A program made the position numbers and the translations under genes. From NCBI GenBank assembly GCA_946548715.1, contig CAMNPZ010000005.1:1-54728 (forward strand): a stretch of 54,728 bases of DNA, given 5' to 3'. Under the pieces are notes generated by a model. That model was given only the letters and a program-made list of their open reading frames with translations. It was not told the origin of the DNA and did not search any database. The stretch's first letter is position 1, and each line of letters begins with the position of its first letter. This DNA comes from an uncultured Candidatus Saccharibacteria bacterium (GTDB lineage Bacteria; Patescibacteriota; Saccharimonadia; Saccharimonadales; Saccharimonadaceae). Shown here one piece after another: positions 32,943 to 42,220 of this stretch.

Positions 32943-35500
32943 TGGCAAAAAATTTGGTAATAGTAGAGAGCCCAGCGAAAGCGCATACGATCGAGAAGTA
33001 TCTCGGGCCGGATTTTAAGGTGTTGGCTTCGGTCGGACATATTCGCAAGGACACGAAAGTAGATAAGGCGACATTTGATGTAACGTATGAGATTGATCCG
33101 GGACACAAGTCGATTATTGCCGAATTAAAGAGTGAAGCTAAAAAAGCTGACAAAATCTGGCTCGCAACCGATGAAGACCGCGAAGGAGAGTCGATTTCGT
33201 GGCATCTTTGCGAGGTGTTGCAGTTACCGAAGAATACGGCGCGAATCACTTTTCATGAAATTACAAAACCAGCACTCGAGAATGCGATCAAAAACCCACG
33301 CACGGTGGATATGGACATGGTCTCATCGCAGCAGGCACGGCAAACTCTAGATATGTTAGTAGGATATGATTTATCAGATATGGTGCGCAAAAAGGTGCCC
33401 GGAGCGATTTCAGCGGGGCGCGTACAGTCGCCGGCGCTCAGATTAATCGTAGAGCGAGAAAAAGAAATCGAGAAGTTCGATTCCAAGTTTAACTTCAAGA
33501 TTACTGGTGAATTCGCTGCCAGCAGTGTAAAATCAGGTGCTTCTCGGGACGCTTCGTCGCGCCCGTCGTTACGGGGCTCCTCGCTCACTCGCTCCCCGTT
33601 GGTCGCGCAAGCCCTCGAAACACCTGATTCTTACACTGCCGAAAGCACCACATTCACAGCCAACTACGACGGTAAAGCTCCTGAAACCGAAGACGAAGCG
33701 AACAAACTACTCGAATTATTGTCACAGTCGGACTTTGAGGTGGAAGATGTTGAAGAAACGGAAGGAACGAAGGCAAATCCAGTACCGTTCACGACTGCGG
33801 CTTTGCAAATTGAGGCTAATAGTAAACTAGGGTTCGCATCGCGCACTACGATGAGTGCAGCACAAGGACTGTACCAGGCTGGCTTGATTACTTACCACAG
33901 AACCGATTCACTCAATTTGTCCTCGCAGGCGGTTGGGGCGATTGCGAGGTATATCGAAGAAACATTTGGGAAGAATTACTTAAAGGTACGGCATTTCAAA
34001 ACCAAGGATGCTTCAGCCCAGGAGGCGCACGAGGCAATCCGTCCAACTGATGTTTTTCGAACTAAGGCAGGGAAGAATGATTACGAAAAACGGCTTTATC
34101 AATTGATCTGGTCTCGTACTGTGGCTACTCAAATGGCCAATGCAAAAGTCGCCAAAACTACGATTCGCCTTACCGCAAAGGAGCTCGAAATGGCTTCTCT
34201 CGGGGCGCGTCCAGCCGGCCCGTCGCCACGGGCGGCTGGCGCTACCCCTCGCGCTGCCGCGCTCCGGACCCCCTTCGATAAGCCATCTTCAAGCTCCTTT
34301 GTCGCTAAAGGCGAAGTTGTAGTTTTTGATGGATTTTTGAGGGTTTATGGGAAGTCGAAGGACTTGGAGTTACCGAAGGTAGCAAAAGGCGACAAGATGG
34401 ATTGCTTAGAGCTAACTGCGAAACAGACTTACGGCAAACCGCCGGCAAGATACACTGAAGGGTCTCTGGTAAAGAAGCTGGAAGAGCTTGGAATTGGCCG
34501 TCCGTCGACTTACGCATCGATTATGACAGCGATTCAGGCCAGAAAATACGTTGAAAAAGGCGAATCCGAAGGAACTGAACGCGACGTAATAGAATTAAAG
34601 GCTACAAAAGGTCAAGTCTCACGTAGTACCGTAAAAGAAAAATACGGTGCCAATAAGGGACGTCTCGTACCGACGCCAATCGGCGAGCTAGTTAGCGGAT
34701 TTTTGACAGACAACTTCAAGAGTATCGTCGATTACAAGTTTACAGCAAACATCGAGAAGGATTTGGACCTGGTGGCAGAGGCGAAATTAGAGCGCGTCAA
34801 GATGCTCCGAGATTTCTATGGGCCATTTCACGATACAGTACTAGCCGCCAACGGTGTAGAGCGTTATAATAATGCACGTTTGCTAGGACATCATCCGGAG
34901 AACGGAAAACCAATTTATGCCAAAGTAGGCAAAACTGGTGGCTTTATCCAGCTAGGTGATAACGAGAAGGAGGCTGGCGAAAAACCGGTATTCGCACCGC
35001 TTCCTAAGCGAAAATCAGTGAAAACGGTAACTTTGGAACAGGCACTGAAGCAGTTGGCCTTACCATCACTGCCGCGTTCGCTAGGCAACGCGCCCGATGG
35101 GACCGAGTTAATTGCCGCTAATGGGCCGTTTGGACCATATCTTAAGGGTGGCAAATACAATGTACCAATGAAAGATTTAGATCCATACACGGTGACTCTA
35201 GCGGAGGCTTTGCCTTTGTACCAGAAAAAAATCGATTCAATGATTGCCGATTGGGATGACATCCAGATCATTAACGGCGCTTATGGACCATACGTGAAGG
35301 GACCTGGTCGACGCAACAATGTCAAAATTCCGAAGGAGATGGACCCGAAGAAGATTACCAAAGAAGAAGCGCTCAAAATGCTCGAAAACAAGCCAAAAAC
35401 TACTCGACGCGGCGTGCGTGGTGGACGTAAGAAGACCACCAAGACAGCCAATAAGAAGGCAGCCAAGAAGACCACGACAAAGAAGAAAACTAGTACATAG
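32942..35500 (+). CDS. topA: DNA topoisomerase I with two in-frame palindromic insertions
   Basis: An 852-residue type IA topoisomerase that relaxes negative supercoils. The Toprim domain has NLVIVESPAKA (Glu9) and ATDEDREGE. The active-site Tyr318 is in GLITYHRTDS. C-terminal repeats of the FGPYLKGG / YGPYVKGP type replace zinc ribbons, and the tail is Lys-rich (KKTTTKKKTST). Two foreign-looking stretches are in frame: about residues 200-223 (ASRDASSRPSLRG...) and about 420-447 (GARPAGPSPRAAGATPR...). Both lie in loops of the cleavage and hinge domains, and all catalytic motifs are intact. Confidence 0.95.
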   Translation: MAKNLVIVESPAKAHTIEKYLGPDFKVLASVGHIRKDTKVDKATFDVTYEIDPGHKSIIAELKSEAKKADKIWLATDEDREGESISWHLCEVLQLPKNTARITFHEITKPALENAIKNPRTVDMDMVSSQQARQTLDMLVGYDLSDMVRKKVPGAISAGRVQSPALRLIVEREKEIEKFDSKFNFKITGEFAASSVKSGASRDASSRPSLRGSSLTRSPLVAQALETPDSYTAESTTFTANYDGKAPETEDEANKLLELLSQSDFEVEDVEETEGTKANPVPFTTAALQIEANSKLGFASRTTMSAAQGLYQAGLITYHRTDSLNLSSQAVGAIARYIEETFGKNYLKVRHFKTKDASAQEAHEAIRPTDVFRTKAGKNDYEKRLYQLIWSRTVATQMANAKVAKTTIRLTAKELEMASLGARPAGPSPRAAGATPRAAALRTPFDKPSSSSFVAKGEVVVFDGFLRVYGKSKDLELPKVAKGDKMDCLELTAKQTYGKPPARYTEGSLVKKLEELGIGRPSTYASIMTAIQARKYVEKGESEGTERDVIELKATKGQVSRSTVKEKYGANKGRLVPTPIGELVSGFLTDNFKSIVDYKFTANIEKDLDLVAEAKLERVKMLRDFYGPFHDTVLAANGVERYNNARLLGHHPENGKPIYAKVGKTGGFIQLGDNEKEAGEKPVFAPLPKRKSVKTVTLEQALKQLALPSLPRSLGNAPDGTELIAANGPFGPYLKGGKYNVPMKDLDPYTVTLAEALPLYQKKIDSMIADWDDIQIINGAYGPYVKGPGRRNNVKIPKEMDPKKITKEEALKMLENKPKTTRRGVRGGRKKTTKTANKKAAKKTTTKKKTST
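33522..33639. mobile_element. palindromic element family B, copy in topA
   Basis: The core contains CGCGCCCGTCGTTACGGGGC (33558-33577), shared with the copy at 46382. Locus-specific arms are GCAGTGTAAAATCAGGTG (33522-33539) and its inverse at 33621-33639, one extra base. In frame in topA. Confidence 0.75.
34178..34300. mobile_element. palindromic element family A, copy in topA
   Basis: Inserted opposite in reading strand to the der copy. Stem CCAGCC-G-GCCCGT-CGCC-ACGGGC-GGCTGG (34211-34239). The arms AAAGGAGCTCGAAATGGCTT (34177-34196) and inverse (34280-34300) differ by one base and one indel. No stop on either used strand. Confidence 0.8.
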
Positions 35501-35596
35501 AACGTTTTTAGCATCATAAAGTTTATGTTTTAATATTTTTTTCGGTATTTGTAAAAAATATGCTACAATAATAAACAGGAATTCATAAATTCATAG

Positions 35597-35628
35597 TTGA
35601 CAGAATGCCTAACATATGATATTATAAT
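35597..35628 (+). promoter_or_regulatory. TTGACA promoter of the sigma4-HARE gene
   Basis: TTGACA (35597-35602) with TATTAT 17 nt downstream (35620-35625) and an overlapping TATAAT (35623-35628). Confidence 0.6.
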
Positions 35629-35671
35629 ATGAATTGATAATAATAACAGATATAAGATAAGGAAGAATCTA

Positions 35672-36712
35672 ATGGAGCAAAATGCGGAAACTCTCAAAAA
35701 AGCAATCTCCGGAAGCCTGAAAATTATTGAGCAAGAGCGCGAAAGAGAAATCATTACCCGACGTTTCGGACTAAAAGGCCAAAGAGAAACACTTGAACAG
35801 ATTGGTGAAATGCTATCTATTACGCGTGAGAGAGTACGCCAGCTCGAAAAAGCAATCTTGATTCGCCTTCAAATTTCCGCAGAAGAGAACCAAATCCCCG
35901 AGCTTGCTGCCGCCGAAAAACTACTAGTGCGCAACCTTACCGAGATGGGCCGCGTAGCAAAGCTTTCCAGCATTGCAGACAAAGTATACGGCAGGAAGAC
36001 CAGCTCCTCTGAAAGAATGGGGATTTATTTTATCGCAACTTTCGCTAAGAATCTGACTATCGTTGAAGAAAATGACAAATATTATGCTGCGATTGGTATA
36101 GCAGAATACGGCAATAGCCGTACGATACGTGAGCGGGTAGATGCAATAGTTGGCATTATCAAGGCCAACAAGCAACCGATGACTATTGATGAGCTTGACG
36201 AGAAACTAGATTACGAACACCCGGATCACATTAAGGCCATAGCGTCGGTTTCAAAACTCCTCGCAACATTAAACAATGTATGGGGACTAGCCAAATGGCC
36301 AGCCGTAAACCCTAAAAACATTCGCGATAAGATTTACGTTATTCTCGAGGCAAAGAAAGAGCCGATGCATTTTTCCGATATTGCGAAGGCGATTAAAGAA
36401 TCTAGTTTCAAACGCCGCAATGTCACAGTGCAGGCAATTCATAATGAACTAATTAAGGATTCCCGTTACGTTCTCATTGGTCGCGGAATCTATGCTCTAT
36501 CGTCATGGGGGTACAAGAAGGGAACTATTTCCGATATTATTAATTCTATTTTAGCAAAATCAGAAAAACCATTAACCAGAGAGGAAATCGTCAAACAAGT
36601 CCTCAAGGTTCGTAAGGTTAAGGAAACTACGATTCTCCTTAATTTGCAGAATAAAAAACTCTTCAAGAAAACAGGGAAAAACGCCTACACTTTGGCCGAT
36701 ATTCAAAAATAA
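35672..36712 (+). CDS. sigma region 4 / HARE-HTH fusion regulator
   Basis: A 346-residue DNA-binding protein. The N-terminus is a clear sigma-70 region 4: REREIITRRFGLKGQRETLE then QIGEMLSITRERVRQLEKAI. Regions 2 and 3 are absent. The rest holds two or more winged-helix segments of the HARE-HTH/RpoE-delta type, for example RDKIYVILEAKKEPMHFSDI and ALIGRGIYALSSWG-like ends (VLIGRGIYALSSWGY). Such proteins could bind RNA polymerase through the region 4-like part. AAGGA precedes the ATG and the promoter carries TTGACA. It could be an accessory transcription factor common in this lineage; the function is inferred. Confidence 0.8.
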   Translation: MEQNAETLKKAISGSLKIIEQEREREIITRRFGLKGQRETLEQIGEMLSITRERVRQLEKAILIRLQISAEENQIPELAAAEKLLVRNLTEMGRVAKLSSIADKVYGRKTSSSERMGIYFIATFAKNLTIVEENDKYYAAIGIAEYGNSRTIRERVDAIVGIIKANKQPMTIDELDEKLDYEHPDHIKAIASVSKLLATLNNVWGLAKWPAVNPKNIRDKIYVILEAKKEPMHFSDIAKAIKESSFKRRNVTVQAIHNELIKDSRYVLIGRGIYALSSWGYKKGTISDIINSILAKSEKPLTREEIVKQVLKVRKVKETTILLNLQNKKLFKKTGKNAYTLADIQK

Positions 36713-36721
36713 GCTAGAGTA

Positions 36722-36737
36722 TGATAAAATAAAAACA
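36722..36737 (+). promoter_or_regulatory. extended -10 promoter giving leaderless ATPase mRNA
   Basis: TGA then TAAAAT (36725-36730), 6 nt before ATG 36737. Confidence 0.6.
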
Positions 36738-39700
36738 TGGAAGCAATAATACATTTTATTCTGATGCCGATATTCTGGATTCCCTTGGTGGGTATTTTGG
36801 CGTTTTTAACTTATCGAAACTACAAAAAACTCAATAAACTCAAAGTATTGAATGTCGATTCGGTACTATTAATGCTCGAGATACCGCGAGAAAATGATAA
36901 GAAAGAATTAGCAGCAGAACAACTTTTTGCAAGTCTGCATGGAATTTTGCGTGACAGACAAGAACTACGTAATTCCGGTGGTGTACAAGAACATCTATCG
37001 TTCGAAATCGTATCGACGGCTGGACAGATTAGATTTTATGTGTGGGTGCCGAAAATCCTACAAAGCTTTGTTGAGGGGCAAATCTACTCTCAATACCCGA
37101 CTGTGCAGATTTACAAGATGAATGAAGACTACGTAGATGAACGTACTAAGTATCCGGTAGTCTATTCATCCGAATTGGGCTTGGTCGAAAATGATGCGTT
37201 ACCAATTAAGACGTTCGATTCTTTCGAGGTGGATCCGTTGGCCGGGATTACAGGGACTTTGGCCAAACTTGATGCCGATACGTCAGAGGAACTTTGGATT
37301 CAAATCTTAGCCAGGCCGATTGCTGATGATTGGCACAAGAATACTACCGATAAATGGATTCGACGCGTCAAAACTGGCACCAAATCTCTGTTTATGGGTA
37401 CCGGGATAGATTGGACATGGATTTCGGAAGTTTTCATGGCGCTATTTAGGCCACCGGCGGGCGGCACCAATTCCGATACTACGGTCGAGCTATCAGAGAG
37501 AGCTAAGACTCAAATAGCAAAAGCCGAGGAAAAAGCCACGAAACTAGGGTATGAGGTCAAGATACGCCTTGCCTATCTTGGCCAAAACCAGACCGATGCC
37601 AAACTAAACATGCAAGCCCTAGTGGGAACGTTTAAGCAGTTTAATTCCACTAATCTTAACGGTTTTAGGCAGCTCGGCGGAAGTTTTAATGCGGCCGATT
37701 TAGACGCTTATAAGTTACGACAATTTTCCAATCGCGGTTTTATTCTAAACATCTCAGAACTAGCCTCAGTTTATCATTTGCCTCATACTTCCGTCGAGAC
37801 ACCAAATATCGTCTGGGCTTCTTCTAAGACCGCCGAACCACCCGCCAAACTACCCGTCCTTACCGGTGATGTTTCGATTGATGAAAACATTTCTGCATTC
37901 GGTTTGACTAATTTTCGTGGCATCAATCATCAGTTTGGGTTACTCCGACGGGACCGCTCGCGTCACATCTACATCATTGGTCAGACTGGGGCAGGAAAAA
38001 GCGGTATGTTGGAACTATTGGCGTTGTCTGATGTATTCTACAATCAAGGCTATTGTATCATCGATCCACATGGTGATTTTGCCATCGACAACCTAAAATT
38101 CGTACCAGCATCTAGAATTAATGACGTAATATATTTCAATCCGGCAGATACGGCTTTTCCGGTAGCCTTTAATCCGTTGGAGGTATCCGACCCTGCACGT
38201 AAACCAAATATTTGTTCGGAGGTGATTGGGGTGCTAAAACGGATGTTTGGAGACTCCTGGGGCCCGAGGCTTGAGCATATCCTTAGGTATACATTGCTTG
38301 CCCTACTCGATCGACCATCTGCTACCCTACTAGATATATCACGATTACTCACCGATAAGGAGTTCCGTAAGGAAACTTTGGATTACTGCCAAGACGTAAC
38401 AGTGCTACAATTCTGGAAACATGAGTTTGGACAGTGGAACGATAAACAGGTCAATGAGTCGATTGCACCAGTGCTAAATAAGGTTGGAGCATTTACGGCT
38501 AATCCTATCATTCGAAATATCATCGGGCAGCCAAAGTCGTCGTTCGATATTCGTAAGATCATGGACGAAGGTAAGATTCTAGTCGTGAACCTATCGAAAG
38601 GTTTGATTGGTGAGGATAATGCGGCAATTCTGGGTTCTTTCTTAGTAACCAAAGTACAGCTCGCTGCGATGTCACGTTCTGACATCCCTCGAGTTGAAGA
38701 CAGGCGGCCGTTTTATCTTTATGTTGACGAGTTCCAAAACTTCGCCACTGACTCATTCTCGGTGATTCTTTCAGAAGCTCGCAAATATGGCCTGAATCTC
38801 ACCGTAGCCAATCAATATGTAGCCCAGATGACCGATTCGGTGCGAGACGCAGTGTTTGGTAACGTAGGTACAACAATCTCTTTCCGCGTATCAGCAGACG
38901 ACGCGCCCGTCCTAGTCAAGCAATTCGAGCCAACTTTTGACGAGTCGGATTTGTTGCAGTTAAACAACCGTCACTTTGTTATTTCGATGATTATTAATGG
39001 TGAGAAAGTACCAGCCTTCTCTGCCACCACGCTGTCGATTCCGGCTACTCCGGCGGATAATTTCGACGCAATTGTAGCCCATTCACGCGAGTATTATGCG
39101 CGCCCACGCATGGAAGTAGAGGCCGAGATTCGCGAGACCATTGAACAATCCGAAAAATACAAACGTGAGCTCTCCGACTCTGGCAGGCAAGAGGGAACTG
39201 CTGAACCGAGACTGGTAATTAATTCTAAAGATGAAAAACCCGTCTTCCGTTTGATTCCACAACCAGAAGTTAAATCTGGACGCTCTACCGAACAAAAACC
39301 GAACTACAAGAACTTGACGCCGCAAGCTGATTTGAGACGCTCTGGTATGAGCCCCAACGCCGTTGAGGGTAAAGAACGCTTGGGGCTCAAAGATTTAGCC
39401 AGGCTGGCCGCTGAGCAGAAAGACAGCAAAGTCGAGTTCAAGAAGCCTGAAATCACCAAGACCGAATCAGGCAAAAAAGGGAAAGGCAGCCTCAAGAAAA
39501 AAGGGAAGAAAGATCACAAGAGAAAAGACTCGAGTCCGAAAGTCTCTACCCCAATTAGTTCCCCCGTAATCCCGGTAGAGGCTCCTGTTCAGACACCGCA
39601 TAAGACGTCTTTCCCCACCCCTGTTACACCAGAGGTAGAATACCAAGAAAAGTCGACTGTGACAATTCAGCCCTCCCATAACAAAACACCCCTGTCTACC

Positions 39701-39772
39701 CCTATAAAACGAACTGAGGACTTTGCAGGCAAAGATAATTCGGTAGACGGATTCTTGAGTATAAAGCATTAG
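36737..39772 (+). CDS. VirD4/TraG-like type IV secretion ATPase
   Basis: A 1011-residue ATPase. A membrane helix is at residues 5-25 and the N-terminal domain is about 380 residues. The P-loop is GQTGAGKS at 415-422, with IIDPHGDF and VIYFNPAD after it, and Walker B LYVDEFQNF lies near residue 662. The order and motifs fit coupling-protein ATPases of type IV secretion or pilus systems. The final ~200 residues are disordered, Lys/Pro-rich and probably bind partners. No VirB4, VirB6 or relaxase gene is nearby, so it either serves a system encoded elsewhere or acts in DNA or protein export alone. Confidence 0.85.
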   Translation: MEAIIHFILMPIFWIPLVGILAFLTYRNYKKLNKLKVLNVDSVLLMLEIPRENDKKELAAEQLFASLHGILRDRQELRNSGGVQEHLSFEIVSTAGQIRFYVWVPKILQSFVEGQIYSQYPTVQIYKMNEDYVDERTKYPVVYSSELGLVENDALPIKTFDSFEVDPLAGITGTLAKLDADTSEELWIQILARPIADDWHKNTTDKWIRRVKTGTKSLFMGTGIDWTWISEVFMALFRPPAGGTNSDTTVELSERAKTQIAKAEEKATKLGYEVKIRLAYLGQNQTDAKLNMQALVGTFKQFNSTNLNGFRQLGGSFNAADLDAYKLRQFSNRGFILNISELASVYHLPHTSVETPNIVWASSKTAEPPAKLPVLTGDVSIDENISAFGLTNFRGINHQFGLLRRDRSRHIYIIGQTGAGKSGMLELLALSDVFYNQGYCIIDPHGDFAIDNLKFVPASRINDVIYFNPADTAFPVAFNPLEVSDPARKPNICSEVIGVLKRMFGDSWGPRLEHILRYTLLALLDRPSATLLDISRLLTDKEFRKETLDYCQDVTVLQFWKHEFGQWNDKQVNESIAPVLNKVGAFTANPIIRNIIGQPKSSFDIRKIMDEGKILVVNLSKGLIGEDNAAILGSFLVTKVQLAAMSRSDIPRVEDRRPFYLYVDEFQNFATDSFSVILSEARKYGLNLTVANQYVAQMTDSVRDAVFGNVGTTISFRVSADDAPVLVKQFEPTFDESDLLQLNNRHFVISMIINGEKVPAFSATTLSIPATPADNFDAIVAHSREYYARPRMEVEAEIRETIEQSEKYKRELSDSGRQEGTAEPRLVINSKDEKPVFRLIPQPEVKSGRSTEQKPNYKNLTPQADLRRSGMSPNAVEGKERLGLKDLARLAAEQKDSKVEFKKPEITKTESGKKGKGSLKKKGKKDHKRKDSSPKVSTPISSPVIPVEAPVQTPHKTSFPTPVTPEVEYQEKSTVTIQPSHNKTPLSTPIKRTEDFAGKDNSVDGFLSIKH

Positions 39773-39803
39773 AATCTAACAAGTGGGGAAATGATCCAAA
39801 AAT

Positions 39804-39836
39804 AATCCGGCCAACAAGCCAAATGGCCGGATTTTG
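39804..39836 (+). terminator. terminator of the ATPase gene
   Basis: AATCCGGCCA/TGGCCGGATT with a 10-nt loop and TTT tail. Confidence 0.75.
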
Positions 39837-39956
39837 GCTGAAGTCTGGATTGCGATTTTAGCATAAGCTTAATGTCGCACAATATAGATTTTAAGACATA
39901 AGCACTTTGGATTTTAGACGGTTAAGTTATCGTCTAATATAGGCAAATAATGTTGG

Positions 39957-40191
39957 GCGGGCGGGAATTAGTGTCTGTGAGGGCTTTCTAACAGTCCGTT
40001 CGCGATGACTTCGCGCCATGCTAGTTTTTACAACGTTTCACTCAATCCTCGCCTCGATCAAGTTATCAGACTCGCTTCGCGAATCTGTAACTTTACTCGT
40101 CTCGGATGAGGAAAAGTTGTAAAAACCACCTGGGCTCGTCACATGCTCACGGACTCATCAGAAAGCCTCCACAGGCAACAATCCTCGCCCG
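39957..40191. mobile_element. ~235-bp near full-length palindrome (MITE-like or structured RNA)
   Basis: The outer arms GCGGGCGGGAATT and AATCCTCGCCCGC pair. Further in, GTGAGGGCTTTCT pairs with AGAAAGCCTCCAC, AGTCCGT with ACGGACT, and GTTTTTACAAC with GTTGTAAAAAC. The centre is AAGTTATCAGACTCGC-TTC-GCGAATCTGTAACTT. About three quarters of positions pair over the full length. No ORF crosses it. Confidence 0.75.
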
Positions 40192-40523
40192 CTAAATTCT
40201 GTAGGATTCACAACTATCCGGGTCCTTCTATGCCTTTATATTGGCTTGGTTAGCCGTCACCTCTGTTAGACGTTTGTCTTGATCGGATTTTTGTTGGATT
40301 TTTGGCTAAAATTTGCAGATTTGACGTTTCCCCGTTTTGTTTCCTTTTTTTCGTGTTTCCCTGTTATTTTGGCTGGTTCTGCCCTGGTCGATGTTTTGTA
40401 ACTGTTTTATGTCTGAACAAAAACCGAACATAAACAGGGTATTACCGAAAGCGTTTTTACAGGGGTAGACCCCTGTAATGCTATAATGGTTTGTTTTTTG
40501 CCATTGTCGTCCGCAGGAGAAGC
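40192..40523. other. intergenic stretch without a supported gene
   Basis: T-rich sequence with no supported gene. It has CTGAACA (40413) and CCGAACA (40424) 11 bp apart, matching the repeat at 50455-50541. A hairpin CAGGGG-TAGA-CCCCTG (about 40459-40475) precedes a plus-strand TATAAT at 40482-40487 that serves no visible plus-strand gene. Confidence 0.5.
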
Positions 40524-40751
40524 TCACTCGTTAATACTTGTACCAAACAGTGGTAGTAGATCTTCTTTCTCTTTGCTATCCGTGATAACCCTTATTTTGC
40601 CGTTAGTAACTTCGGCAAAGAGGATTTTTAATGGCTTTTCAACTGTAGCTAGGCAAATGTATTTTCGTGCGTCTTTTTCGGCACTAATAACAACACTGTA
40701 TCTTTCGCCGTTCGTAAATTTAATAGTAGTACCTATTGGATAATTATCCAT
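40524..40751 (-). CDS. hypothetical protein, 75 aa
   Basis: A small, probably all-beta protein (MDNYPIGTTIKFTNGERYSV... SLFGTSINE-type end) of unknown family. AAAGGAG lies upstream of ATG 40751. It follows the previous minus-strand gene by 33 nt and is probably the last gene of that transcript. Confidence 0.6.
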   Translation of the reverse strand: MDNYPIGTTIKFTNGERYSVVISAEKDARKYICLATVEKPLKILFAEVTNGKIRVITDSKEKEDLLPLFGTSINE

Positions 40752-40784
40752 TTTTTCTCCTTTCTCTAATAGTATTTGTCGGGT

Positions 40785-42182
40785 TTAGATAACGACGAGG
40801 TCTCCTACGTCAACGAAGCCGACATAGCCGCCTTCGGTAGCGAGAAGTACTTCTATCGTGTCGGGGTTAATTAAAGAATCTGCATCACTACTTGCATCCC
40901 CAGATAAGCTTTCAGCAACTTCTTGCAGATACTCACCTAAACCTTCACCCTCTTGAAGAGTCTTAAACTCACCTTCTTGGAGAGATTCTTGGTCTAAGAC
41001 GTAGAAACCAGCAATCGTGTAATCTCGGTCACTCGGTAGCAAAGCTCCGCCAATAACTCCTTCCCTATTTGCGCCGCCGTGTGCATAATCCGCCGATTCG
41101 TGGACTATAGTTCCCTCTTCAACCTGGACACTATCACCAATCCGCAAGCCTGCATATTTCTTTAATTCACTCTCTTCGCCCTGACTTGTGGCTTCCGGAG
41201 TGGTGTCGGAATCCCCTACCGGTGTTACCTCTGGTACCCCTGATACTTCTGTTGCACTTTCCGTTGCGGCCTCAGTCTCTTGCGTGGCAAGCTCAGTTTC
41301 TGGTGTGGCAAGCTCAGTTTCTGGTGTGGCGAACTCAGTCTCGGTCTCTGGCATAGCTTTGGTTTCGTCTTCCATTGTTACGGTCACAGGTGCTGGCGGA
41401 ACGATATCGCCTCTATGATTAGCCGCAAGCGTATCTTCACCAGTCCGTGTTGCAAATAAGAGTGATAGCGATAGAGTTAGGGCGGCAATTATAGCCCCAA
41501 TCTTACGAGATTTTCTGGCGGTTTCGGGTTGAGGCGGATCAACCACATCGACGTCAGCATTGAAGACAGTAGTTTCGAAAACATAACCCGACAAAGCCTC
41601 CATGACAGATTCGTATGATATATAAGCTTCCCCTTCGGGCAGCCATTTTTCGCCCCAGCTCTTTTGGCCTCCTCTAATAAAGGAGCCTAGGGCCTTCTTC
41701 GTTTTTTCGACCAAAATACGTCTAGCGTCGTGATATGGAAATCTTTGATCGTATTCTATCCTAATAGTGTCATCACTAGCTTTAGCCTTGTCGATAATGG
41801 ATTCTACGCCTTGAAGTAAACCGAGTTTCGTTTGTTGATCTACATCGACGATTTCGGTGTCTAATGAAGGGGCTGAATCATGAATAATAGAACGAATGGC
41901 ACTTTCTGGATAATACTTCTTGCCTTCTTTTGTTAGTCCTAGCTCTTGTGCTTTTTGGCCTTTGCTTGTGTCAAAAATAGTGCCACGCCTAGCATGTTGT
42001 GCGCCACCATAATGCGTTTCTATTGTTTTAGTACCGTTGCCTAATTCACCTGCTTTTAGGATGACCGCATCTTCTTCTCTTGGACGAAATGGTATTTCGC
42101 TACGTAGAGTCTGCCATCCATCTGCATTTGACGATTCTTCTGCGTCACTTTCTTGTTCTGTTCCTTTAAGTCGTTCACTCAT
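40785..42182 (-). CDS. membrane-anchored hypothetical protein with PETELAT repeats
   Basis: A 465-residue protein. The N-terminal ~215 residues are cytoplasmic and mixed. A membrane helix follows (KIGAIIAALTLSLSLLFA). The external part begins with a low-complexity Glu/Thr/Ala region that includes a seven-residue repeat (TPETELA), and ends in a small beta-rich domain (GGYVGFVDVGDLVVI). ATG 42182 has AAGGAGGT just upstream; a longer reading to 42215 has none. It lies 38 nt downstream of the ftsQ-like gene in the same direction and is likely in the same operon. Function unknown. Confidence 0.7.
   Translation of the reverse strand: MSERLKGTEQESDAEESSNADGWQTLRSEIPFRPREEDAVILKAGELGNGTKTIETHYGGAQHARRGTIFDTSKGQKAQELGLTKEGKKYYPESAIRSIIHDSAPSLDTEIVDVDQQTKLGLLQGVESIIDKAKASDDTIRIEYDQRFPYHDARRILVEKTKKALGSFIRGGQKSWGEKWLPEGEAYISYESVMEALSGYVFETTVFNADVDVVDPPQPETARKSRKIGAIIAALTLSLSLLFATRTGEDTLAANHRGDIVPPAPVTVTMEDETKAMPETETEFATPETELATPETELATQETEAATESATEVSGVPEVTPVGDSDTTPEATSQGEESELKKYAGLRIGDSVQVEEGTIVHESADYAHGGANREGVIGGALLPSDRDYTIAGFYVLDQESLQEGEFKTLQEGEGLGEYLQEVAESLSGDASSDADSLINPDTIEVLLATEGGYVGFVDVGDLVVI
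41284..41346 (-). repeat. three 21-bp tandem repeats in coding sequence
   Basis: GTGGCAAGCTCAGTTTCTGGT occurs twice exactly (41284-41304, 41305-41325) and a third time with changes. Each codes for seven residues, so copy-number change keeps frame. Confidence 0.85.
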
Positions 42183-42220
42183 TAATACCTCCTTTTTTGT
42201 ATTATAACATGCCAACTTGG

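Noticed and set aside
40486-40743. 85-codon plus-strand ORF downstream of a TATAAT
   Set aside because: Its ATG lies inside the -10 box and it is antisense to a better supported minus-strand gene with a ribosome-binding site.
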